Source: Bacillota bacterium
Lineage (GTDB): Bacteria > Bacillota > Clostridia > Clostridiales > Clostridiaceae
Assembly (NCBI GenBank): GCA_030706015.1
Contig: JAUZPI010000001.1
Coordinates: forward strand, 118,319 to 182,318
Direction: 5' to 3'
Length of the DNA stretch: 64,000 nt
Under the pieces are notes generated by a model. That model saw only the letters and a list, made by a program, of their open reading frames with translations, was not told where the DNA came from and ran no database searches. The position numbers were made by a program, and so were the translations under genes. Each line of letters begins with the position of its first letter. The stretch's first letter is position 1. This document shows, one piece after another, positions 45,301-53,440 of the stretch.

Positions 45301-46806
45301 CCTGCTTTGCCATTTTGCAGCCTGTTCTTCCACCTTCTCCTGATGAGGATTGTCCAAAATCTCTGCTGCTATCTTTTCCATATCTCTATTTAAAAGTTTT
45401 ATAGTTGATTCCAGCGCAACCTTATCATTTTTGTATTTGCTTTCTTCCTCCGCGGACTTTTTATGTTCAGTCTCATAATTATTAAGCTGCTGCTGATATC
45501 TATTAATCTGGCCATTGGTTAGGGACAGTTCCTTTTTTAATTTATCTTCTTCTTCTACATAATATCCTCTAAGCTCACAGCCGTTTTGATGAAGTCTTTC
45601 GATTATATCGGCAATATCCTCATCCTGATCCAATGACTCAATCTGCTGTTCCAGCTGCTTTATCCTTTGCTGCTGCTCTAATATATCCATTTTATATTTT
45701 GCTATCTGCAAATTTTCATATCTTTTTTGTTTTTCATCATAGGAATTTTTCATTCCATCATAGCTTCCTTTTACTTCCTCATAAAGCTTCTCTACCTGCT
45801 GAGTTTCATTCTTTAGCAACGCCAATTTATAGGATTCTTTTTTTTGATTATACAGCCTTTCTTCTCCTTCTAACTCTTCCCGAACTGTTTCATTTTCTAA
45901 AAGCTTTTGATTATTATTTTCTTCTTCTTTCTCTATAAATTTATATATTGCCTTTGCTTTTTCTTTTTCTTCTGTTAGTTTTATACTAGCTTTATGAAAA
46001 GCTTCATACACATCAATATATTGATTGATTTGCTGTTCTACCTGTTTACTTTCATCAATTCTCCCTTTAAGCTGCTTATATTTTTTAAAATGCTCCCTCT
46101 GCTTTTCAAAGGTTTCTACAAATTCTCCTGTACCATTTCCCGCTAAGGCTTCCTCCACTACAGGAATTAATAGATTATCCACTAACTGCCCTGTGGTCCT
46201 GCAGGCATCGAAAAAAGCTTCTACACCGCCTTCACTGCCATTAATTAAAGCTATCTTTCTCCATTCTGAAGGAATTATTTTAAAATTATTTTCTATATAC
46301 TCGCTATAATCTCTAATGGTTGAAAAACTATGGGCATGCATACGATTATGATCCATATTAGAGTAATATTCAGCCATTTCTTCTTTGGTTGCTGGTCGTT
46401 TATTTCCTCCTAGACTGTCTCGCACAAAAGGCAGCTTTTCAATGGAGTTATCATCATTTTCATCATATTCATAGGTATATTTATAGGAGTCCACACCGCC
46501 CTTATTCATAAACAAGGTTACTGCGGTAAGGGCATATCTTCTTGGACTTTCATTAATTATCCACTCTATTGCAATGTGAGCTGCATTGTTTTCCAGCAAA
46601 AGAGTATTCTTAATTTTACGATCGGCTACTTCAGCATGAGGCAGTACCGCTTGAATAGCAGTTTGAATAAAAACTGTTTTTCCCCCCCCATTTTCGAGGA
46701 GGATGGCTCCGTTGTGTCCGTCAAATTGAAAAATATCATCATTATATCTTTTATTACCATTCTCATAAATTACATTAGTAAATCGAATCTTAGAAATTGC
46801 CGGCAT
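42358..46806 (-). CDS. jetC: Wadjet SMC ATPase JetC (MukB-like)
   Basis: At 1482 residues this is a full-length condensin-like SMC. Walker A is in LLENGGGKTVF (residues 36-46), two long coiled-coil regions fill residues 240-640 and 760-1250, and the C-terminal head has the signature SGGEKWSKN at 1345. The Walker B strand TVIVDNPFG (1380-1388) has D-N-P where most ABC ATPases have D-E. Wadjet complexes extrude DNA loops and cut closed circular plasmids. The ATG overlaps the jetB stop (TAATG). The family type (probably III) was not determined. Confidence 0.88.
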   Translation of the reverse strand: MPAISKIRFTNVIYENGNKRYNDDIFQFDGHNGAILLENGGGKTVFIQTAIQAVLPHAEVADRKIKNTLLLENNAAHIAIEWIINESPRRYALTAVTLFMNKGGVDSYKYTYEYDENDDNSIEKLPFVRDSLGGNKRPATKEEMAEYYSNMDHNRMHAHSFSTIRDYSEYIENNFKIIPSEWRKIALINGSEGGVEAFFDACRTTGQLVDNLLIPVVEEALAGNGTGEFVETFEKQREHFKKYKQLKGRIDESKQVEQQINQYIDVYEAFHKASIKLTEEKEKAKAIYKFIEKEEENNNQKLLENETVREELEGEERLYNQKKESYKLALLKNETQQVEKLYEEVKGSYDGMKNSYDEKQKRYENLQIAKYKMDILEQQQRIKQLEQQIESLDQDEDIADIIERLHQNGCELRGYYVEEEDKLKKELSLTNGQINRYQQQLNNYETEHKKSAEEESKYKNDKVALESTIKLLNRDMEKIAAEILDNPHQEKVEEQAAKWQSRITELGQNIFNCEQQLIKLKEEKYNEQQALETNTLTLDQLKDEEHQLKEKLNSLNNTQTKLLSSFKELFNNVSNIDSIYLHEAKILTQMEFRVEKLKEDKENLIFKERLAYRFMDDYRESEFYTADPQIEKLIKHWRNSFSYIESGTQFLQRAARNIGKSEKELNELYPYWAVAVVVGDTELDKLMSKLEKAADELTQPVSVITEKEARSRIQGDFTAFERNVFPLSWESNLSQANFVNWRGEVSEKAKEATENRRKKEEEFTQYNELLKQLREFFINYPHELYRELLNNQKAVQEHIDDTQKEIHIKKLRIQQIDDEIRKNNINLSDFRAEESFLTGRISKARDYSSKKGEKIRNEADLLKVEENLEKHQHGIKEWDKRIKSLKNTIEEINRTLWEIDRSISDLKSEELYSEVLKEIPKYTSISKEVLKEQRKALKATLEKKQKGREVLQIQLDNAKTAENKALKELDIFLQKLEFSAEEDFQFPTYGEDEIKRLLEELKKTKKYLEKASSDLDKAREKFMEKQTRYQIEEENFYKFYNEIIEFGEALDQVKAVLALQEEAIRKRKDYNLKRREKLIKDKKNIEDQIQTMKIENGKFSYLAESIKEIELSPELIQEIPYKRKQFVSEIVKEIEKQSTDIQNQKAKVEQQQNLFIRFCENEIIDVRLKEMAVTGVQLKKNFEDIKQWQHKMQERISRSIEIAENDIREHDKEVQQFINHLHAYLVTMAQELKIIPKKTKIKVEDSWKEVFTFNVPEWDEKEGKEELAKHIDWMLMQLEEDKFRDDNGIEIEEQVKRAIEKWLQSKQLLQIVMKQNSIKVKCRKVTNNGKVSSTPFSWEQSNAWSGGEKWSKNMTLFLGILNYLAEKRKQIIPYSKRHRTVIVDNPFGKASSDHVLDPVFFVAQQLGFQIIALTAHAEGKFVRTYFPIVYSCRLREASNGVNQIVTMEREIRTAFFKDSDPQALIRLGELQQIGMFDFNNLK

Positions 46807-47540
46807 TACTCCTCACCTCTCTTTTGATCAAGCTGATACATAAAATCAAGTATTCCTCTGTTATAATCATAATCCATATAGTATCTTTGAATAATAGTCT
46901 TAGCCTTTTCCGTAAGCTGTAATTCTTCGTTTCCTATATCATTAATTAGCTCCTGGCTTAGTAAAAATTGTTTTACCATATTTAGAAAACTCTTTCTACT
47001 GTTGGTTCTAGCATCTTGAGCTTTTACTTTTTCCTTTATCTCATCCATGTCCTCCCACTTTTCTATAATGGAAGACCAGTTATAATCCTGTTCCCTATCT
47101 ATTTCCTTTAACTTTTCAACTCCATGTTCCTTAATGGATGAAATTCTTTCATTTATACTGCTAAGCCACTCACCCATAGGCAGAAAATCACGGGTAGGTT
47201 CCATAGTTTGATAACTGTCGTAAAATTCTCCAAACAAAACTATGATAGCAGCATACATCATGTACAAATCCAAGTTTACAGATTTAGTAGGAAAATAAGC
47301 TTTCTTAATAGAATCATTTGAAACATGAAATACTGAATTCTTGGAAATAGGAATCATATATATATGTTCCCCAGAGGTAAATACAGTGCAGTCCACTTCT
47401 CTAGAAAACTGATCCACCAGCCCCCTAATAATTTCATCTGCTAAGTACAATCTCATTTCTTCCTTTTCTCCATAACCTTTTATGGATAGAGAAGAATATA
47501 ATTTAAAGGCCTGCATTACCTGTTCATTGCTGTAATTCAT
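46806..47540 (-). CDS. jetB: Wadjet subunit JetB (MukE-like)
   Basis: The 244-residue protein is the size and position of the MukE/KITE-type winged-helix subunit. It has helical segments with DLYMMYAAIIVLFGEFYDSY and a C-terminal wing-like part (NEELQLTEKAKTIIQRYYMD). Identification comes mainly from its place between jetA and jetC, with overlaps at both ends (17 bases and 1 base shared with stop/start). RBS GGAGGAAA precedes the ATG. Confidence 0.78.
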   Translation of the reverse strand: MNYSNEQVMQAFKLYSSLSIKGYGEKEEMRLYLADEIIRGLVDQFSREVDCTVFTSGEHIYMIPISKNSVFHVSNDSIKKAYFPTKSVNLDLYMMYAAIIVLFGEFYDSYQTMEPTRDFLPMGEWLSSINERISSIKEHGVEKLKEIDREQDYNWSSIIEKWEDMDEIKEKVKAQDARTNSRKSFLNMVKQFLLSQELINDIGNEELQLTEKAKTIIQRYYMDYDYNRGILDFMYQLDQKRGEE

Positions 47541-49038
47541 AGTTTTCCTCCAATCTCAGCTTCATATTTTTAATTGTAAATCTATCAGTAACCTGTAATA
47601 CTCCATAGATTTCTTCTACCATAAGATACCTTCCTTTATTCACTAAAATCTTAAAGGCTTCTCCAAATAAGGATTGTTCATTTTTTTCCTGCATTTCTAA
47701 ACCAACTGGGGATTTTTGATGGAGTATAATCCAAAAATCATAGAAGGGACGATAATGCAATATTTTCTCATAAGAACTTTCCCTCATATAATGTACTACT
47801 TCCTCAAGGGTAATTTCTTTATTTGTATCTAATGCCTCTAAAATAATCTCAGCTACTATTTTAAAGTTCTCACTTAGCAGCTTAATATCAAGCCTTATTT
47901 CTTCTTCAACAGGCAGCGTAAGAAAATCATCTGCTTTTTTCTGCTTTTCAGCTGACTCTAATCTCTGGTGAGAAAATACAGTAAGCGGAGACCAAGCACT
48001 GAACTTCTCAAGATACAAAAATGGCTCCACCAATCTCCTAGCTGAATCTAGTGGAAGAGGTGAAGCAAATAATCTACTGGTAAGCTCCTGATTAAAATTA
48101 AAGGAATCTATACCTACAAAATATAATGCCTCCTGTGCAGCTTGAAGAGCAGAGGTTTTTAGTACAATGCTTTCCTTTAACAGCAGCCTATGCTCATAGT
48201 GAACCTGATCCAGCTCTCTATCAATTTGAACTATTAAATCATAGGTTTTTCTATCCTTATCGTCTGTCAATTCATTTCCTATTTTCTCTTTTGTATCTTT
48301 AACAAAAGACTGCAGTTCCTCAAATTCTTCATTTTCACGCTGCAGTCTCATATTTACATCCTCAATAATGTTTTTATATCTTTCATAGGTTTCATTGGAA
48401 ACGATATTTCTATTAATTTCGTGCTTTATTCTAAGCATTCTATCCTGAAGATTCTTAACATCCAAGCTCATTTCATCTATTTGTCTTAAGGCTCCTACAA
48501 ATTCGCCCTTCTCCAATTGTTTTCTTAAAACCAGCTGATTAATGGACAATTGAAACTCATTAAAGTATTCTTTAGTGGCGAAAATCAGCTCAAGCCCCTG
48601 TTCATCCAAGGTGTAGTACTGAATATTTGTTGCTAAATCAGCTTTGTCTGCTTTCAGAATGGAATACTGCACCACTTCTTCTCTTCTGGTTTCCCAGTTG
48701 TAAAAGCTTCTAGCATTTCTCTTCCCTGTAGGAGGTCTAAATACCTCAATTATAGTTCTGGCTGCCTTTTCAAAACCTTCCTCATCAAGATCAATTTCTC
48801 CTTGGTTTAGTTCCTGCAAAAATAATGCAAGTTCCCTAACCCCTGTCTTTTTATTTCTCATCAGCATATTTTCAAAGAAAAACAATAAAGTTAAAAGTCC
48901 TAAACTAAAATAATCAATAGGCTTGTTGCTGTTATCCTTTGAATTTTTATTTTCTAATTTATATAATGGATCAAATAAAGCAAGTCGTTGAATCCTTTCT
49001 CTATAATTTTCAGTTACACTGCTAATATTTATAGCCAA
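47524..49038 (-). CDS. jetA: Wadjet subunit JetA (MukF/kleisin-like)
   Basis: About 504 residues, helical, with a winged-helix-like N-terminal half (IQYYTLDEQGLELIFATKEY near residue 165) and a coiled-coil middle (residues 180-300), as expected of the kleisin that bridges SMC heads. The TTG at 49038 is preferred: GGAGGAG is six bases before it, whereas the ATG at 49053 lies upstream of that ribosome site. It overlaps the end of jetD. Identification rests on layout and operon context. Confidence 0.78.
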   Translation of the reverse strand: MAINISSVTENYRERIQRLALFDPLYKLENKNSKDNSNKPIDYFSLGLLTLLFFFENMLMRNKKTGVRELALFLQELNQGEIDLDEEGFEKAARTIIEVFRPPTGKRNARSFYNWETRREEVVQYSILKADKADLATNIQYYTLDEQGLELIFATKEYFNEFQLSINQLVLRKQLEKGEFVGALRQIDEMSLDVKNLQDRMLRIKHEINRNIVSNETYERYKNIIEDVNMRLQRENEEFEELQSFVKDTKEKIGNELTDDKDRKTYDLIVQIDRELDQVHYEHRLLLKESIVLKTSALQAAQEALYFVGIDSFNFNQELTSRLFASPLPLDSARRLVEPFLYLEKFSAWSPLTVFSHQRLESAEKQKKADDFLTLPVEEEIRLDIKLLSENFKIVAEIILEALDTNKEITLEEVVHYMRESSYEKILHYRPFYDFWIILHQKSPVGLEMQEKNEQSLFGEAFKILVNKGRYLMVEEIYGVLQVTDRFTIKNMKLRLEENYELQQ

Positions 49039-50045
49039 TTCCAACTCCTCCATATATCACTAAGTTCTTCTTTATTAAGACCTTCCTGAGGAAGATATCT
49101 TTTGTTATCCAGAATATTTACAATACTTCCCTGCTCTTCCCTACTAAAAAACTGAAGAAAATTATTAAGTGCTTCAACATTTCTCTGCTGCCCTTCCTTA
49201 CCAATACTGCTGCTTTTTTTAATCAATTCTGTATAGAAAGGTATTGCTAGTTCAGCTTGTACCCTTTCATTTAATGAATTCCAAATGGATATACCTTCAT
49301 AATCCAAATCACCGAAATAATAAAATTTGTGCTCACCCTTTAAACCTAATTGCTTCTCCAGCATAGTAATATTAGAAACAATCTTCCATCCAGAGCCAAA
49401 AATCAAAGAGGTAAAAGAAATTTCCTGAAGCGTATCCATTAGTGCTGTAAAGGCAGCCTTATTCTCTACAATTAAATGTGAATATTCTGATTTATTGAAT
49501 TGCAAAGGATTAACTGCCAGCATTAGAGGATCAGAGGCATTCATAAGCTTAAGCTTATGCCATAAATTCATTCTTTCTAAAAGCTTTTTACCACCCTTTT
49601 CATCAATCCATTTCTCATCACCTACTATATGAAAAGAACGTTCTTGACATGTGGCATAATTATCAGGAAGCCCCTTGGCTGCTATATACTCATTAACCTT
49701 CATTATATAAGGTAAATCTCTACGCCAAATTTCCTCACTTAAAGTAAAATACTGCTGCAAATCTATTTCTGACGACAGCTGAAAACTTAATTTCTGAACA
49801 GCGTCTATATGCTCCCTTCTAAGCTCATATTTATTTATTGCAAATTTGTAAGCCAAAGGGATGTCTTTACCGTTGTTAATTTTAGCATTCTTTTCTGTAA
49901 GTATACCCCTGTCAATTAACTCCCTTATTGTGTTTGCAAAGCTGTTATAGTCAGTACTGCCAGGAAGTAAGCCTTCTAATTCACCTAATGATATAGTCAC
50001 CTTTTTATAGTCTTTTAAGTAATCTATAATCTTATTAATCATCAT
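49029..50045 (-). CDS. jetD: Wadjet nuclease subunit JetD (Toprim-like)
   Basis: This 338-residue protein has an N-terminal winged-helix region (residues 1-80) and a C-terminal Toprim-like fold related to topoisomerase VI. The motif IVENKAAFTALMDT supplies the Toprim glutamate and YFGDLDYEGISIW the DxD metal ligands. JetD is the endonuclease that cuts plasmid DNA trapped by the JetABC motor. AGGAG is three bases before the first ATG and six before the second (50042), so the second may be the true start. It is first in the operon. Confidence 0.85.
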   Translation of the reverse strand: MMINKIIDYLKDYKKVTISLGELEGLLPGSTDYNSFANTIRELIDRGILTEKNAKINNGKDIPLAYKFAINKYELRREHIDAVQKLSFQLSSEIDLQQYFTLSEEIWRRDLPYIMKVNEYIAAKGLPDNYATCQERSFHIVGDEKWIDEKGGKKLLERMNLWHKLKLMNASDPLMLAVNPLQFNKSEYSHLIVENKAAFTALMDTLQEISFTSLIFGSGWKIVSNITMLEKQLGLKGEHKFYYFGDLDYEGISIWNSLNERVQAELAIPFYTELIKKSSSIGKEGQQRNVEALNNFLQFFSREEQGSIVNILDNKRYLPQEGLNKEELSDIWRSWNWL

Positions 50046-50121
50046 CTGCTCCTAATTTTTAATATAGATTGATTATATCACAAATATTGACAAGTTATTT
50101 ACTTAATTAATGGCATACCCT

Positions 50122-50146
50122 TAGGTTTGTTTGATTCACAAACCTA
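50122..50146. promoter_or_regulatory. Inverted repeat between jetD and the divergent ankyrin gene
   Basis: TAGGTTTGT (50122-50130) and ACAAACCTA (50138-50146) are perfect inverted arms with a 7-base spacer, lying between two divergently transcribed genes. No T-run follows on either strand, so an operator is more likely than a terminator. Confidence 0.5.
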
Positions 50147-50294
50147 GGCATAATACACAAATACTAGTAATTTTTCTGATAAACTATTAGCAAAACATAC
50201 AAAGTTTAAACATATATGTTATTTTATAGGGTATTTGAATTATTTTCATGCTATACTAACCATGTTTATGATGTTTTTTTTAGGAGGATTTAGT

Positions 50295-50774
50295 ATGATT
50301 AATGAAAATACACTGCTTTGTGAAGCTTCTTTGACCGGAAATGTTGCAGACTTAAAAAAAGCACTTGAACTTGGTGCAGATGTAAATTGCAAGAACGCAG
50401 AAGGACAAACTCCATTATGCTTAGTGGCAAAGTGCCGCTTCGATTTAGTTGAATTACTTGTAGAAAAGGGGGCAGATGTAAACTTGCAAAGTGATGACAG
50501 TATTTCTCCCCTTCATTGGGCAGTTGAATATGACAATGATGAAATAGTAGAGTACTTATTATCCAAGGGTGCTAAAACTGACTCTCGTGACAAAGCCGCT
50601 GAGACTCCAGTACATTGGGCAGCATGGACAGGACACCATAAAACAGCAAGGCTTCTACTTAAATATGGCGGTGATCCAACAGTTGAAAATTGCGGTGGCT
50701 TTACTCCATTAGATTTGGCAAAGCGTCAAGGTCATATAAAAGTTATAGAACTTTTTGAAGAATCAATAAAGTAG
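50295..50774 (+). CDS. Ankyrin-repeat protein
   Basis: The 159-residue protein has about four ankyrin repeats: GNVADLKKALELGADVNCKN, GQTPLCLVAKCRFDLVELLV, SPLHWAVEYDNDEIVEYLLS and TPVHWAAWTGHHKTARLLLK, plus a final TPLDLAKRQGHIKVIELF. It is a cytoplasmic protein-binding module with no catalytic domain. The start at 50295 has TAGGAGG seven bases upstream; an in-frame start 60 bases earlier would precede the ribosome site. It is divergent from jetD. Whether it relates to the defence operon is unknown. Confidence 0.88.
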   Translation: MINENTLLCEASLTGNVADLKKALELGADVNCKNAEGQTPLCLVAKCRFDLVELLVEKGADVNLQSDDSISPLHWAVEYDNDEIVEYLLSKGAKTDSRDKAAETPVHWAAWTGHHKTARLLLKYGGDPTVENCGGFTPLDLAKRQGHIKVIELFEESIK

Positions 50775-50799
50775 AAATTGCAGAATAAGTGTATGGACT

Positions 50800-50838
50800 A
50801 CCTACGACTGATGAAATATGTCGTAGGTTTGTTTTTTA
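50800..50838 (+). terminator. Terminator of the ankyrin gene
   Basis: ACCTACGAC pairs with GTCGTAGGT (9 bp, 11-base loop), followed by TTGTTTTTT. Confidence 0.9.
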
Positions 50839-50865
50839 TCCTTTTATTCTCCATAAGAGTTACAC

Positions 50866-50897
50866 ATTAATATTATTTCCCTGGCAATAATATTAAT
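50866..50897. promoter_or_regulatory. Palindrome upstream of the keto acid decarboxylase
   Basis: ATTAATATTAT (50866-50876) and ATAATATTAAT (50887-50897) form perfect 11-bp arms around a 10-base spacer, 29 bases before the decarboxylase ATG. It is placed as an operator would be. The regulator is unknown. Confidence 0.45.
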
Positions 50898-50926
50898 GTC
50901 AAAACATAGATTTTGGAGGGCAAAAA

Positions 50927-52603
50927 ATGGTTGAGAAAACAGGAAATATATCAAATTTAAAGCAAACTGTAGGTTATTATTTATATGATTGTTTAAACAG
51001 AGAAGGTATTACAGAGATTTTTGGTATACCAGGGGATTATAATTTCTCACTTTTAAATGTTTTAGAAAAATACCCTGCTATAAAATTTATAAATTGCCGT
51101 AATGAATTAAATGCGGGCTATGCTGCAGACGGATATGCCAGAGTTAAAGGAATAGGCGCCTTAATTACCACCTTTGGTGTAGGAGAACTTAGTGCATGTA
51201 ATGCTATTGCAGGCTCCTACTGCGAAAACGTACCTGTAATTCATATAGTTGGCGGACCAAAAACAATGGTTCAGCAGGAACATAAATTAATGCATCATAC
51301 CCTATTGAATGGAGATTTCAAGGTTTTTAAAAAGGTTTATGAAAATTTAACAGCCTATGCTGTTACTATAACCGCTGAAAATGCAGCCATTGAAATTCCA
51401 AAAGCTATTCAAGTAGCAAAGGATACAAAGAAACCAGTGTATCTATTACTAGCTACTGATGTGATTAATCAAACTATAGTGAACAAAGATGTTAATTTAT
51501 CAATGAGGCAGACAGATCAAAATTCATTACAGGCTGCAGTACAGCACATTGGAGAACTTATAAAGCAGGCACAAAAACCTATACTTATTTCTGGCGTTAA
51601 TGCAGCTAGATATAAGCTTCAAGCACAGGTAAAGCAATTAGTAGATAAAATCAATTTACCTGTTGCCACTATGCTTATGGGTAAAGGCTCCTTTGATGAA
51701 AGTCATAAAAACTATATTGGTCTATACATAGGCAATCTTGGAAGCCCAGAGGTTCAATATATGGTTGAATCAGCAGACTGTATTTTAGCTGTTGGTACTA
51801 TGTGGTCAGACTATAATACCGGTACATTTACTGCTAATCTAAATCCTTTCACTGTTATAGATATACAGCCCTTTAAGGTAAAGGTGGGCATGGCTATATA
51901 TGAAAATGTATTAATGCAGGATTTATTAAGAGAACTAATCTTAAATATTAACAGGAGGCTGCCAGCACATCCAACCCTGGTATTTCCTTATGAAAATATT
52001 AACGCCCCTTTGGAGGAACAGGTTACTTCAGAATACTATTATCCAAGATTTCAAAAAATGCTAAAAGAAAATGATATACTGATTGCGGATACTGGTACAC
52101 TTGAATTTGGAATAGCAGAACTTAGATTGCCAAAGGGGGCAACCTATATAACCCAAGGAGGCTGGGGCAGCATCGGCTATGGAACTCCTGCAGCCTTTGG
52201 AGCATGTATGGCGGATAAGAATAGACGTGTGCTGTTATTTGTGGGTGATGGCTCTAATCAAATGTCTGTCCAGGAATTCAGCTCAATGCTGGAGAATCAA
52301 TGTAAGCCGATTATATTTTTGATTAATAATAAAGAGTATACCATCGAAAAATATCTTAATATATCTACAAACCAAACTAATTACAATGATATACCTGCTT
52401 GGGATTACTCAAAATTAATAGAATCCTTTGGAGGAAATACATATACTGCAAAGGTTTACACAAACCAGCAGCTTGATGAAGCTATAAAACAAGCTGAAAT
52501 AAATTGCAGCCAAAGACTATGCCTTATTGAAATATTTGCTCCTAAAATAAATGCTCCTTCTATAGTTCATAAAATGACCAATATACTTGAACAGATGCAA
52601 TGA
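50927..52603 (+). CDS. Thiamine-diphosphate-dependent 2-keto acid decarboxylase
   Basis: This 558-residue cytoplasmic enzyme belongs to the pyruvate/indolepyruvate/branched-chain keto acid decarboxylase family. The N-terminal glutamate loop is FINCRNELNAGYAADGYARV, and HH at residues 120-121 (LMHHTLLNGD) matches the paired catalytic histidines. The ThDP/Mg motif runs from VGDGSNQMSVQEF to INNKEYTIE. It converts a 2-keto acid to the aldehyde and CO2. Exact substrate (pyruvate, phenylpyruvate, branched-chain) is not decidable here. TTGGAGGG precedes the ATG. It is monocistronic. Confidence 0.92.
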   Translation: MVEKTGNISNLKQTVGYYLYDCLNREGITEIFGIPGDYNFSLLNVLEKYPAIKFINCRNELNAGYAADGYARVKGIGALITTFGVGELSACNAIAGSYCENVPVIHIVGGPKTMVQQEHKLMHHTLLNGDFKVFKKVYENLTAYAVTITAENAAIEIPKAIQVAKDTKKPVYLLLATDVINQTIVNKDVNLSMRQTDQNSLQAAVQHIGELIKQAQKPILISGVNAARYKLQAQVKQLVDKINLPVATMLMGKGSFDESHKNYIGLYIGNLGSPEVQYMVESADCILAVGTMWSDYNTGTFTANLNPFTVIDIQPFKVKVGMAIYENVLMQDLLRELILNINRRLPAHPTLVFPYENINAPLEEQVTSEYYYPRFQKMLKENDILIADTGTLEFGIAELRLPKGATYITQGGWGSIGYGTPAAFGACMADKNRRVLLFVGDGSNQMSVQEFSSMLENQCKPIIFLINNKEYTIEKYLNISTNQTNYNDIPAWDYSKLIESFGGNTYTAKVYTNQQLDEAIKQAEINCSQRLCLIEIFAPKINAPSIVHKMTNILEQMQ

Positions 52604-52606
52604 AAA

Positions 52607-52636
52607 AAATGTCTGCAGTCACTACTGCAGACATTT
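52607..52636. terminator. Shared terminator between convergent genes
   Basis: A perfect 13-bp stem (52607-52619 with 52624-52636) and loop CACT. On the minus strand it runs into TTTTTTT, suiting the DUF2752 gene; on the plus strand only TTTC follows, after the decarboxylase. Confidence 0.88.
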
Positions 52637-52649
52637 CAGTTATTCATAT

Positions 52650-53027
52650 TTAAATAGAAAAAAGTCTTGTTTGAACATTTACTAAAAAAGTTAAGATAAT
52701 TGCAACTATAAAGAAAATATATTCTTGTTTTTTATTAAGTAATCTTAAATCCCATTTCATTATAACAACTATTCCTAAAATCAGTGCCACTGGAGACCAG
52801 AAATTACACTTAATAGCGCTAACTATTTGAAAGTGGGCAAGATAATGGAACGCTTGTGTCATTCCACAAAATAAACATTTAATCCCTAATACTTTTTCAA
52901 TTACACTAGGTGTTAATCCTAAAATTAATTCTAGTTTAACAATAAAATTATATTTGGGTGGTATAAATGAAACAAAAAACATTAACCCAATTAAGCCTAT
53001 ACGAAAAACCAGCCTAGGTTTAGCCAT
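52650..53027 (-). CDS. DUF2752 membrane protein (second copy in window)
   Basis: This 125-residue protein has the CxxCG-type family core (KCLFCGMTQAFHYLAHF) with KCNFWSPVALILGI, flanked by hydrophobic segments at both ends (YIFFIVAIILTFLVNV). It is a shorter, diverged relative of the protein encoded at 35400-35846. Its ATG overlaps the stop of a 56-residue membrane protein by 8 bases (ATGGCTAA), so the two are translationally coupled. Function is unknown. Confidence 0.75.
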   Translation of the reverse strand: MAKPRLVFRIGLIGLMFFVSFIPPKYNFIVKLELILGLTPSVIEKVLGIKCLFCGMTQAFHYLAHFQIVSAIKCNFWSPVALILGIVVIMKWDLRLLNKKQEYIFFIVAIILTFLVNVQTRLFSI

Positions 53028-53190
53028 TTATTCTTGGTTTACGAACAATTAAATAAATAGGAAGAGTAATTATGCAGATAAGAAAAGTAAATATTCCCCA
53101 ACCAATTGCATTCATTCCTCTACTTGATGCATCTTTACCAATAATAATCGCAACAACTAAGGCAATTATAATACCAAATAAATAACTCAT
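53020..53190 (-). CDS. Small two-helix membrane protein, 56 residues
   Basis: This short gene starts at an ATG at 53190 with GGGAGGAA nine bases upstream. The peptide begins MSYLFGIIIALVVAIIIGKD, passes a polar hinge (ASSRGMNAI) and ends with a second helix (IFTFLICIITLPIYLIV) and a basic tail RKPRING. It overlaps the DUF2752 start by 8 bases. The ribosome site, full coupling and two clear helices argue that it is a real gene, although no family is recognised. Confidence 0.7.
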   Translation of the reverse strand: MSYLFGIIIALVVAIIIGKDASSRGMNAIGWGIFTFLICIITLPIYLIVRKPRING

Positions 53191-53384
53191 AAAAAATTCC
53201 TCCCAATTCGCACTTTAGTTTAGCGTAATCTCATAAAAATAACCATCGTATATTACCATAGCTATACAATTTATGAATTTTACATTAACTGACACAATAT
53301 TATCATATTCTCATAAATTACTCAATAGTTTCTATGAATGGCCAAATAACCCAAAGGCTATTTCTTAGATTTATTCTATTGTAA

Positions 53385-53432
53385 AATATTTAAGGGATCT
53401 GCTGCTTATTTCAAAAATAAGAGCAAATCCCT
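53385..53432 (-). terminator. Terminator of the mgtE-corA pair
   Basis: A long interrupted hairpin with outer arms AGGGAT/ATCCCT and inner CTTATTT/AAATAAG is followed on the minus strand by TTAAATATTTT. Confidence 0.7.
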
Positions 53433-53440
53433 ATCTACTA

